Source of the DNA: Akkermansiaceae bacterium UBA5689
GTDB lineage: Bacteria > Verrucomicrobiota > Verrucomicrobiia > Verrucomicrobiales > Akkermansiaceae
DNA: 20,884 bases
Reading direction: 5' to 3'
NCBI GenBank assembly: GCA_002420305.1
Contig: DIHT01000084.1
Span: 1-20,884 of the forward strand
Under the pieces are notes generated by a model. It ran no database searches and was not told where the DNA came from. It was given only the letters and a program-made list of their open reading frames with translations. How positions within the stretch are numbered: position 1 is the first letter of the stretch; each line of letters starts with the position of its first letter. Shown piece after piece: positions 8,269 to 15,273 of this stretch. A program made the position numbers and the translations under genes.

Positions 8269-8398
8269 CTGTTCCGGAGTGTGGTCATCACGGATTGGGA
8301 GTCAAGGCGGTGTTGTCTCAGCTTAAAAAGGGCAATTCCGGTGTGTCCCGGGGCAAGCAATCCTTGCGAAGTGGGAGATCCCGCTCAGGGTAACGGTC

Positions 8399-8857
8399 GT
8401 GTTCAAAGACTGGAAGAATCTCAGCAGAATCGTCCTTTTCCTCGTTCCGGGGGTGCTTTTTTCGGGATGCGGGGCAGTTGGAGATGGTGATCGAACCCGT
8501 TCAGGTTTTCCTCTATCCCGGAAAATCGAATTTGCACCCCGGTATAATATCGAGCGCGCGATCATCACCGTATTTCAAGGTGATGGTTTTGAAATACTAC
8601 CGGGGAGCGGAACTAGTGGGACATTTCGCTTTGTTCGGGAGGGAGATGCTCTTGGTAGAGAACGGTTTGGCGAGTGGTTTGGCCCCGGGGTCTTCCTCAG
8701 GGTCAAGGTGGCCGTGACCGAGGTTGAGTTCGGAACCCATCGGGTCTCCTCCGCCCTTGAGATAAGGAGAGAAGACCAATTCGTGACTACTCAGGAAGGG
8801 AGCCGCAGGGTGAAAGTCCTTTTGGGGCGAGTGAAGAAGTTGGCAGGGCTTCTCTGA
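8399..8857 (+). CDS. small lipoprotein of unknown function
   Basis: The 152-residue product starts at a GTG with AGGG a few bases upstream. Residues 1-24 are a lipoprotein signal peptide: KDWKNLSR, a hydrophobic core, then LFSGC, with Cys24 the likely lipidated residue. The mature part is beta-rich with basic and aromatic residues (FAPRYNIERAIITVFQGDGFEI, then FLRVKVAVTEVEFGTHRVSSALEIRRED). No family is recognised. The size and pattern suggest a membrane-anchored periplasmic or outer-membrane protein. It is divergent from prfB and convergent with deoD, so it is probably transcribed alone. Confidence 0.75.
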   Translation: MFKDWKNLSRIVLFLVPGVLFSGCGAVGDGDRTRSGFPLSRKIEFAPRYNIERAIITVFQGDGFEILPGSGTSGTFRFVREGDALGRERFGEWFGPGVFLRVKVAVTEVEFGTHRVSSALEIRREDQFVTTQEGSRRVKVLLGRVKKLAGLL

Positions 8858-8873
8858 GTGGTGGGTGTTCTCA

Positions 8874-9581
8874 TCAGATAGTTCCGAGTGCAACCCGGAC
8901 CATGTCAGTGAAAGTGGTTTGCCGTTGCTCCGAGGATGTTGCCTCGCCGGTCCGGATGTGATCTGAGACCGTACAGATTGCAAGTGCCCGCTTGCCGCAT
9001 TCCGCAGCACATCCGTAAAGTCCGGCAGCTTCCATCTCAATCCCGAGAACTCCCATGGCCTCGATGACGTCAAACATACTCGGGTCAGGGGTGTAGAAAA
9101 GATCCGCGGAAAAGAGGTTTCCGGCTCTGACTGGGATGTCGAGGGACTCAGCGACGGAGACGGCTTTTCTAGCGAGGTCAAAATCAGCAATAGCAGCAAA
9201 GTCGTGGCCTTTAAAGCGGCTACGATTCACTTTGGAGTCCGTACATGCCCCGGTGCCAATCAAGATATCGCGAAGGCCTACCTCAGAGTGAGAGGTCCCA
9301 CAGCTGCCCACACGGATAATTGTTTCTACTCCGTATTCGGTCCAAAGTTCCCGGGCGTAAATGGAAATGGATGGGATTCCCATCCCGCTACCCATGACGG
9401 AGACCTTGGCCCCCTGGTGTTCACCGGTGAAGGCTAGCATTCCACGCACGCCGTTGACCTGTCGCACGTCAGAGAGAAATTCATCGGCAATGTGTCTGGC
9501 TCTTAGAGGATCACCAGGCATGAGGACTGTTGGCGCAAAATCTCCGGGAATAGCTTCAATGTGAGGAGTGGGAGCAGACAT
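8874..9581 (-). CDS. deoD: purine nucleoside phosphorylase, DeoD type
   Basis: The 235-residue product matches the hexameric bacterial PNP family over its whole length. It cleaves purine (deoxy)ribonucleosides with phosphate to free base and (deoxy)ribose 1-phosphate in the cytoplasm. Visible signatures are TPHIEA near the N-terminus (substrate His), VLMPGDPLRA (phosphate Gly and Arg), VNGVRGML, IIRVGSCG, GACTDSKVNR, NLFSADLFY, GIEMEAAGLYG (ribose-binding Glu-Met-Glu) and CTVSDHIRTGE followed by EQRQTTF (catalytic Asp and Arg). It is the last gene of the nucleoside operon, 14 nt after deoB. Confidence 0.97.
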   Translation of the reverse strand: MSAPTPHIEAIPGDFAPTVLMPGDPLRARHIADEFLSDVRQVNGVRGMLAFTGEHQGAKVSVMGSGMGIPSISIYARELWTEYGVETIIRVGSCGTSHSEVGLRDILIGTGACTDSKVNRSRFKGHDFAAIADFDLARKAVSVAESLDIPVRAGNLFSADLFYTPDPSMFDVIEAMGVLGIEMEAAGLYGCAAECGKRALAICTVSDHIRTGEATSSEQRQTTFTDMVRVALGTI

Positions 9582-9595
9582 TTTGAAAAGGAAGT

Positions 9596-10816
9596 TTAGA
9601 TAAGAGAGGTGCCTTTAGGGAAAGGCTCCAGAGAAAAATAGCCAGCGATTGTCTGCCCAATATCTGCGAAGGTGTCCCGGGCTCCCAGAGAAGTGCCAGC
9701 GGTGGATTTGTCTCCTGTTAAGAGAATGGGAATGTCTTCCCTGGTGTGGTCCGACCCGGGCCATGTGGGGTCATTTCCATGGTCAGCGGTAATGATCAGA
9801 AGGTCGCCCGGGTGCATGGCAGAGAGTAAGGTAGGCAGGTTTCGGTCGAATTCTTCGAGGGCCCGACCATAGCCGTGAGTGTCCCGGCGGTGACCGTAAA
9901 GGGCGTCGAAATCAACAAAATTAGTCATTACGATGCCATTGTCTTCACTTTGTTTGAGGGCAGAGAGGGTCTCCCTCCAGAGGGCTGGGTGTCCATGAGC
10001 CCTGATCTCTCGCGTAATTCCAGTATGGGCGTAGATATCGGCGACCTTGCCAACTCCGATGACCGATCCACCTGCTTCTCGAAGTTTCTCCAGAATTGTA
10101 GCGCCCGGAGGAGGCACGGCAAAGTCGCGCCGGTTGCCAGTCCGGTTGAAATCCTGTGGGCTTTTGCCAGTGAACGGGCGAGCAATGACACGACCAATTG
10201 TGAGGTCGCTATCGTCAAGGAGGCGGCGAATACAGCGACAAAGCTCATAGAGGCGCTCCAACCCGAAATGCTTCTCATGTGCTGCCACCTGGAAAACGCT
10301 ATCGGCTGAAGTATAGAAGATCGGCTTACCGGATAGGATATGCTCCTCTCCAGACTGCTTGATAATCTCGGTCCCTGATCCGTGGCAGTTGCCCAGTGAC
10401 CCCCCGACAAGCCCTTGATCGAAAATCTGGTCGCGAAGTGCCTCTGGAAAGAACGGGGTGCTTCTGGGAAAGTAAGACCAATCGAAGGGAACTGGGACTC
10501 CGGCGATTTCCCAATGTCCACTGGGCGTGTCTTTTCCGCGACTCGTTTCTCTTGCGTAGGCCCACGCTCCATGGATTTTGTCGGGAGAGATCATTCCAGC
10601 GGGGTAGACCCCGTTCTTGAGCTTGTAAGACTCGAGAAGCCCAAGCCCTGCAAGATGGGGTAGCTGGAGAGGAGTTCCGGCAAGAGATAATGTGCTGGCG
10701 ATGTGACCGAGGGTGTCTGCTCCTTCATCGGTAAAGCCGATGCCCCCAAAGGAAGAGGCATCGGAGGCGCTCCCAATTCCAAGGGAGTCCATAACCAGGA
10801 GAATAACGCGTTTCAT
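9596..10816 (-). CDS. deoB: phosphopentomutase
   Basis: The 406-residue product is full length for DeoB of the alkaline phosphatase superfamily. It interconverts (deoxy)ribose 1-phosphate and 5-phosphate using two Mn ions. Motifs: MKRVILLVMDSLGIG with metal-binding D10, FTDEGADTLGHIA, SRGKDTPSGHWE carrying the phosphorylated Thr, and the C-terminal metal motifs ITADHGNDPTWPGSDHTRE. Its ATG overlaps the deoA stop as ATGA, so the two are translationally coupled. It takes the sugar phosphates made by DeoA and DeoD; the aldolase (DeoC) that would split deoxyribose 5-phosphate is not in the window. Confidence 0.97.
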   Translation of the reverse strand: MKRVILLVMDSLGIGSASDASSFGGIGFTDEGADTLGHIASTLSLAGTPLQLPHLAGLGLLESYKLKNGVYPAGMISPDKIHGAWAYARETSRGKDTPSGHWEIAGVPVPFDWSYFPRSTPFFPEALRDQIFDQGLVGGSLGNCHGSGTEIIKQSGEEHILSGKPIFYTSADSVFQVAAHEKHFGLERLYELCRCIRRLLDDSDLTIGRVIARPFTGKSPQDFNRTGNRRDFAVPPPGATILEKLREAGGSVIGVGKVADIYAHTGITREIRAHGHPALWRETLSALKQSEDNGIVMTNFVDFDALYGHRRDTHGYGRALEEFDRNLPTLLSAMHPGDLLIITADHGNDPTWPGSDHTREDIPILLTGDKSTAGTSLGARDTFADIGQTIAGYFSLEPFPKGTSLI

Positions 10817-12141
10817 GGCGAGGCAATCCGCTCAAAAACAACGGGGAACATTTCCGGGGCCCGGGCACTGATGGTAAATGCCGATTGCAGGTCACCTATG
10901 GCTCTCAGGGCAGAGTCTTCCGAATTAGCATGAATCACGGCAAGGGGCGTTTGCTGGTCTACCTGTTCTCCGAGGCGGACAATTTTTCCAAGACCAACCC
11001 GGGGGTCAATGACCTGTCCCGGCTCGCTTCGGCCCCCTCCCAATCTCACCACTGCGAGGCCGAGTTCACGAGTATTGATAGAAGTAACGAATCCTGCTTG
11101 AGAGGGGTAAACTTCCTTCGTGATGGGCGCGAGCGGCAGGTGGTAGCTTGGGCGCTCCAAAAGGTCCGCGGGCCCTCCCAGAGCACAGACCATCTGTGCA
11201 AACCGATCAGCCGCCTGCCCGGAGTTAAGAGCCCCTCGAAGGTTTTCAAGGGCTTCACCTTCTGTTTTTACCAGTCCCGAGGTCTGAAGAACTTCTGCGC
11301 AGAGAGAGAGGGTGACTGCTTCGAGTCGCTCATTGCGCTGATTACCGGTGAGGAAATTAATCGCCTCTCTCACCTCGATGGCGTTTCCCGCGCTCGAGGC
11401 AAGGCTTTGGTTCATATCAGTCAGCAGTGCGGAGGCGGGCGTTCCTGCTCCGCTTGAGACTTTGACTATGCTCTGGGCCAGTGCTCGTGACTGCTCAACG
11501 GTAGCCATAAAAGCACCATTACCGACTTTTACATCCATGACGAGGGAACCGAGACCGGCGGCAAGCTTCTTGGATAGAATAGAGGCGGTAATCAGCCCAA
11601 TGGACTCCACAGTCGCGGTGGTATCCCGGATGGCGTAAAGGCGTCCATCAGCTGGTGCAAGAAGGTCTGTTTGGCCAATAATAGCCACGCCTGTGTCGCT
11701 CACGACCTTCTGGAAAAGACTGTTTTGCGGCGTAGTATTGTAGCCGGGTATCGCCTCCAGCTTGTCGAGAGTCCCGCCTGTATGGCCCAACCCGCGCCCG
11801 GAAATCATGGGGACGTAACCGCCACAAGCAGCGAGCAGCGGACCAAGGACTAACGATACCAGATCTCCCACACCACCCGTAGAATGCTTGTCGATTACCG
11901 GGCCGTCTAAGCGGTGTTTCGACCAGTCCAGAACGATTCCCGAATCGCGCATTGCGAGGGTCAGGTCGACACATTCTTCCGAGCTAAGGCCCTTGAAATA
12001 GACTGCCATGGCGAATGCGGCAGCCTGTCCATCGCTGATGTTTCCATTGGTTAGCCCATTGACGAGATAATGGATTTCATCCCTGCCAAGGGCGTGGCCA
12101 TCGCGTTTTCGCCGGATAATTTCCTGAGGAAGAAAGGGCAT
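10813..12141 (-). CDS. deoA: thymidine / pyrimidine-nucleoside phosphorylase
   Basis: The 442-residue product is a typical pyrimidine-nucleoside phosphorylase. It splits thymidine, and possibly uridine, with phosphate. The family signature SGRGLGHTGGTLDKLEAIPG is intact. The phosphate-binding DKHSTGGVGD and the substrate region LYAIRDTTATVESIGLITASILSKK are present, with an all-helical N-terminal domain and a beta-rich C-terminal domain. Whether it prefers thymidine (DeoA) or accepts uridine as well (Pdp/Pyn) cannot be told from sequence by eye. It follows the xapX-like gene by 28 nt and overlaps deoB by 4 nt. Confidence 0.95.
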   Translation of the reverse strand: MPFLPQEIIRRKRDGHALGRDEIHYLVNGLTNGNISDGQAAAFAMAVYFKGLSSEECVDLTLAMRDSGIVLDWSKHRLDGPVIDKHSTGGVGDLVSLVLGPLLAACGGYVPMISGRGLGHTGGTLDKLEAIPGYNTTPQNSLFQKVVSDTGVAIIGQTDLLAPADGRLYAIRDTTATVESIGLITASILSKKLAAGLGSLVMDVKVGNGAFMATVEQSRALAQSIVKVSSGAGTPASALLTDMNQSLASSAGNAIEVREAINFLTGNQRNERLEAVTLSLCAEVLQTSGLVKTEGEALENLRGALNSGQAADRFAQMVCALGGPADLLERPSYHLPLAPITKEVYPSQAGFVTSINTRELGLAVVRLGGGRSEPGQVIDPRVGLGKIVRLGEQVDQQTPLAVIHANSEDSALRAIGDLQSAFTISARAPEMFPVVFERIASP

Positions 12142-12169
12142 GGGGTAAGGGTCCAGTGCTGGAGTCGGC

Positions 12170-12337
12170 TCAGGAAAAAATCTTCACAATGAAGGGCCAT
12201 ACCTGAGCCCCCAGGTAAATTCCCAGAATGCCGATCACTCCCGCAATAGCGGGTGGTGCAGGAACCGGGAGTTTGCAGGCGCTAAAAATAATGCCGACAA
12301 CGATTCCGACGATAAGGGCGAGGAGAATCTCAATCAT
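12170..12337 (-). CDS. XapX-domain small membrane protein
   Basis: A 55-residue product starting MIEILLALIVG. It has two hydrophobic helices around a KLPVPAPPAIAGVIGILGIYLG core, the hallmark of the XapX domain (first noted beside the xap xanthosine-utilisation genes; function unknown). I chose the ATG at 12337 because family members start directly at the first helix. In-frame starts also exist at the ATG at 12370 and at a TTG at 12388, which would overlap the nupC stop as TTGA. Its place inside a nucleoside transport and salvage operon supports a role in nucleoside or base transport. Confidence 0.8.
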   Translation of the reverse strand: MIEILLALIVGIVVGIIFSACKLPVPAPPAIAGVIGILGIYLGAQVWPFIVKIFS

Positions 12338-12384
12338 TGTTTTCCGTGAAGTTGTTGTGTTGCCGGTCATGAGCGTGGGGAAGT

Positions 12385-13605
12385 TCAACTGCCCAGAGTG
12401 AGGAAAATCCCTGCGATCGCAGCACTCATAAAGTTAGCGAGGGAAGCGGCGAATACAGCCTTGAGGCCCATCCGGGCGATATCCGGGCGGCGGCTTGGAG
12501 CCATTCCGCCTAAGCCGCCAAGAAGAATGGCGATTGAGGAGAGATTTGCAAAACCGCACAGCGCGAAGGTCACAATGCCCTCCGAGATAGGAGAGAGCGA
12601 GCCATCGTCGAGGAGGGCCTTATAGGCGACGAACTCATTGAGAATGATCTTCTGGCCGATAAAGCTTCCAGCCCGACTGGCCTCTTCCCAAGGCACTCCT
12701 AGAATCCAGGCGAGCGGCGCAAAGATGACTCCGAGAATCTGCTGAAGAGAAATGTCGGGAGAGCCAAACCAGCTGCCTATTGTTCCAAGGCCCAGATTGA
12801 GCAGGGCGATGAGCGCGATAAAGGCAAGCAGCATGGCGCCAACATTCAATGCGAGCTTCAACCCGGCGGAGGCCCCTTGTGCTGCTGCATCAAGGACATT
12901 GACAGGCTTGTCTTTCTTATCCTCGTCGGGGAGGTGTTCCTCTGGAGTATCGCTTTCCGGGAAGAGGATTTTGGCGAAAAGTAATCCGCCGGGTGCCGCC
13001 ATGAACGATGCGGCAAGGAGATACTCGAGGTTTACTCCCATGCCCGCATACGCTGCCAGGACGGAGCCTGCAATTGAGGAGAGCCCCCCTACCATGATGG
13101 CAAAGAGCTCTGACTGAGTCATGCGGGGGATATAGGGGCGCACGACGAGGGGAGCCTCAGTCTGGCCCACAAAAATATTTGCAGTGGCTGAGAGGGACTC
13201 GGCCCGGCTCGTGCCGAGTAGCATGCGCAGGACACCGCCAAGACTGCGAATGACCAGCGGCATGATGCGAAGGTGGTAGAGGACTGCGATCAGCGAGGCA
13301 AAAAAGATGATTACCGGGAGGACGCGAACGACAAAAATGAAGCCCATGGACTCCTGCTCTGCGAGAGTCCCGAACAGAAATTCGATGCCCTTATCCCCGC
13401 TGGCAATAATGGCGCGGACCAAGTTGGAGAGAGAGCCCAGGACGGCCTGACCCTGCGTGGTGAAAAGGACAAAGGCGCCCAGCCCTATCTGGAGGAGCAG
13501 GGCCCCGCTGACGGTGCGGAGCCGGATGGCACGCCAGTTGGAGGAAAAAATTGTCGCAACACCCAGAAGAACAACGATTCCTAGAAGAGAGGCGAGCGCA
13601 GACAT
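12385..13605 (-). CDS. nupC: concentrative nucleoside transporter, NupC/CNT family
   Basis: The 406-residue inner-membrane protein has about eight to ten hydrophobic segments. It belongs to the CNT family, which imports nucleosides with Na+ or H+. The two nucleoside-binding motifs are intact: GQTEAPL in the first re-entrant half and NEFVAYKAL in the second, followed by FALCGFANLSSIAILLGGLG. A cytoplasmic charged loop (PESDTPEEHLPDEDKKDK) sits mid-protein. It is the first gene of the operon and supplies DeoA and DeoD; Na+ versus H+ coupling is not decided here. Confidence 0.96.
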   Translation of the reverse strand: MSALASLLGIVVLLGVATIFSSNWRAIRLRTVSGALLLQIGLGAFVLFTTQGQAVLGSLSNLVRAIIASGDKGIEFLFGTLAEQESMGFIFVVRVLPVIIFFASLIAVLYHLRIMPLVIRSLGGVLRMLLGTSRAESLSATANIFVGQTEAPLVVRPYIPRMTQSELFAIMVGGLSSIAGSVLAAYAGMGVNLEYLLAASFMAAPGGLLFAKILFPESDTPEEHLPDEDKKDKPVNVLDAAAQGASAGLKLALNVGAMLLAFIALIALLNLGLGTIGSWFGSPDISLQQILGVIFAPLAWILGVPWEEASRAGSFIGQKIILNEFVAYKALLDDGSLSPISEGIVTFALCGFANLSSIAILLGGLGGMAPSRRPDIARMGLKAVFAASLANFMSAAIAGIFLTLGS

Positions 13606-13744
13606 GACATTATTACAGGAGAACGCTTAACAGAGAAGAAGGACTGGTGCCATCGAAACCGTCAAGCGGCCGACGGATCTTCGCATCCTTGACAGGGTGA
13701 GGCAGGATCTGAAGGTTTGAGGAAGATGCTCCTCCGAGAGTATG

Positions 13745-13775
13745 TCCAGACTATGTTCGTATGACTGAGTCTGGA
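13745..13775. promoter_or_regulatory. long inverted repeat upstream of recO, operator candidate
   Basis: TCCAGACT (13745-13752) and AGTCTGGA (13768-13775) are perfect inverted copies around a 15-nt centre, with partial extension outward (about 11 of 13 positions per arm). They lie between the divergent nupC operon and recO, about 140 bp upstream of nupC and 35 bp upstream of the preferred recO start. This is either a binding site for a dimeric regulator or a hairpin in the recO leader; no regulator gene is nearby. Confidence 0.4.
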
Positions 13776-13809
13776 TATGCCGGGTTTAGAGAGAAGCAGC
13801 ACTTTGATT

Positions 13810-14358
13810 ATGGAAAAGGCGCGCGGAATTGTCACTCGAGTTACCAAGCTGGGTGATACGAGTCTCATTGTGCACTGGTGCAGCAGGGAAGCAGGCTTAA
13901 TTAAGACTGTTGCGAAGGCAGCTCGTCGCGCAACGAGTCCGTTTGCTGGGAAACTTGACCTCTTTGTGGAGGCAGAACTGGTGTGGAGCCAGAGCCGGAA
14001 AAGCGATCTGCATATTCTGAAGGAAGTTGAGGTGTCAGGCTTCTATACTGAGTTGCGGCGGGGATACGCTGAAACCATGGTGGCCGCATACTTTTGTCAG
14101 CTTCTCGAGGCCGTCGTCGAGCGGGAGCACCCTGTCCCAGAGTTGTTCGATCTTTTACGTGGAGCTTTTCGCTACCTGTCGAAATCTGCGGCAGATCGCC
14201 GTGCGCTTCTTCACTATGAGCGAAGGCTAGCAGAGCTTCTTGGCGTCGGTCATGACGGGGTGAATGCAGGGGCGGCGCTGGAAAGGGCCTTCGGAAGATT
14301 ACCTCGTTCACGCAAGGACTGCCTTGCTCTTATGGGGGGTAGTCCAACTGACGAATGA
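13810..14358 (+). CDS. recO: DNA repair protein RecO, short form
   Basis: RecO binds ssDNA-SSB and helps load RecA with RecR. From the ATG at 13810 the product is 182 residues and starts MEKARGIVTRV. The OB-fold block follows: GDTSLIVHWCSREAGLIKTVAKAARRATSPFAGKLD, where most RecO proteins have GARRpkSPFAGkL. The helical part is LDLFVEAELVW to YERRLAELLG. Family members are usually ~240 residues. Here about 60 C-terminal residues are missing, including the Cys-rich segment found in many. An in-frame ATG at 13777 would add 11 residues and overlap no motif. Convergent with the next gene, 33 bp apart. Confidence 0.88.
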   Translation: MEKARGIVTRVTKLGDTSLIVHWCSREAGLIKTVAKAARRATSPFAGKLDLFVEAELVWSQSRKSDLHILKEVEVSGFYTELRRGYAETMVAAYFCQLLEAVVEREHPVPELFDLLRGAFRYLSKSAADRRALLHYERRLAELLGVGHDGVNAGAALERAFGRLPRSRKDCLALMGGSPTDE

Positions 14359-14370
14359 AAATGCAACGAA

Positions 14371-14387
14371 GCGAGAATCAGTCTCGC
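14371..14387. terminator. hairpin between convergent genes
   Basis: GCGAGA (14371-14376), loop ATCAG, TCTCGC (14382-14387) form a perfect 6-bp stem inside the 33-bp gap between recO and the minus-strand gene. It is followed by a moderately T-rich run on the minus strand. It may serve as a weak two-way terminator; no strong U tract is seen. Confidence 0.4.
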
Positions 14388-14391
14388 GAGC

Positions 14392-15165
14392 TCAGCGAGT
14401 CTGGGTCCTGAATTTTTCTCCAAGGAGCCATTTACGAAGAACCTCGTCGCTTGCTGTCAGATTGCCGGTTACCCTGTAGTCTGAGCTGCGAAGGACATGA
14501 GAATGCTCCCTAGGTTCGTCGATCACGCAGTAGGGGCTGGAGCCGGAAGAATGAATGAATCGAATCTCCCTGTTGCTGGTAATGACGAGAAAAGCCACGT
14601 GGCTATCGAGCCCAACAATATAAATACCGGGTCCGGAGAGAAGGACCTCCTGGAGGAAGGCGTCGTAGTCCATTCCGACTCTGATTCTCATTTTTTCCGG
14701 AGGGAGAAACGTGCCTAAGATATTCTGTGAGGCCTGTTGAGCAAGACGTGCCCATTCAACTTCGAATCCCGCATCCTGAAGTACGGAGGAGACAAAATAA
14801 CCACAGGCGACCTTTCCTGTTCCTGGTTCGTGGGCGGTTCCGTTGAAATCCCACGGTGTGCCAAGCCAGCATCGCATCAGGCGCGGCAGGCTCATTTGCA
14901 AAAGTTCGCGAGTTTGGGCGAGGAGGTCTTCCTGTTCGGGTCCAATCGAGGCCTTCAGGTAGGATTGGCCAAGGCGTTTCCGATGCTCCTCGAGGTCCGT
15001 CGAAAGAGTCTGGTAGGTGGCTAAGTCTGGAGCTGGTCCGGACCTGCGTTGCGAAACGTGTAACTGTTCGATCGTCGTAGTGAGCCAGTGGCGCTGGCTC
15101 CACGCTGTCAGAGCGAGGGAAAGCACAGCAAGAAGGAGGACAACTCGTAGTAGCAATCCTCGCAT
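14392..15165 (-). CDS. NlpC/P60-like cysteine-peptidase-fold protein, exported or membrane anchored
   Basis: The 257-residue product has an N-terminal hydrophobic signal or anchor (residues 4-21), a helical charged stretch (~50-95) and a papain-like domain (~98-215). The catalytic Cys is likely C121 in KVACGYFV, preceded by the WDFNGTAHEPGTG loop; the His is H189 in LDSHVAFLVI, and H205 in IRFIHSSG is the candidate third residue. The WDFNGT...ACGYFV block recalls an uncharacterised family in several bacterial phyla. Cell-wall cleavage is a reasonable guess but unproven. The gene begins 108 nt from the end of the propeller dehydrogenase; the gap holds nothing clear. Confidence 0.72.
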   Translation of the reverse strand: MRGLLLRVVLLLAVLSLALTAWSQRHWLTTTIEQLHVSQRRSGPAPDLATYQTLSTDLEEHRKRLGQSYLKASIGPEQEDLLAQTRELLQMSLPRLMRCWLGTPWDFNGTAHEPGTGKVACGYFVSSVLQDAGFEVEWARLAQQASQNILGTFLPPEKMRIRVGMDYDAFLQEVLLSGPGIYIVGLDSHVAFLVITSNREIRFIHSSGSSPYCVIDEPREHSHVLRSSDYRVTGNLTASDEVLRKWLLGEKFRTQTR

Positions 15166-15273
15166 ATGTAGAATCTAAACTCCTCGCCCGTATAATCCCA
15201 GCACGGATCGGCGATCGGAGTTTGCCATGCTAAAACGCCAAGCTACGAAGGGGGGAGGAGCCTGATGAACATT

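Noticed and set aside
8597..9199. 200-residue minus-strand ORF
   Set aside because: It lies across the deoD 3' end and the antisense of the lipoprotein gene; its low-complexity Ser/Pro-rich translation is typical of a shadow frame.
9928..10572. 214-residue minus-strand ORF
   Set aside because: It is another frame inside deoB, which is an unmistakable full-length enzyme.
10885..11457. 190-residue plus-strand ORF
   Set aside because: It is antisense to deoA and has no family features.
13901..14311. 136-residue minus-strand ORF
   Set aside because: It is antisense to recO; the recO frame carries the family motifs.
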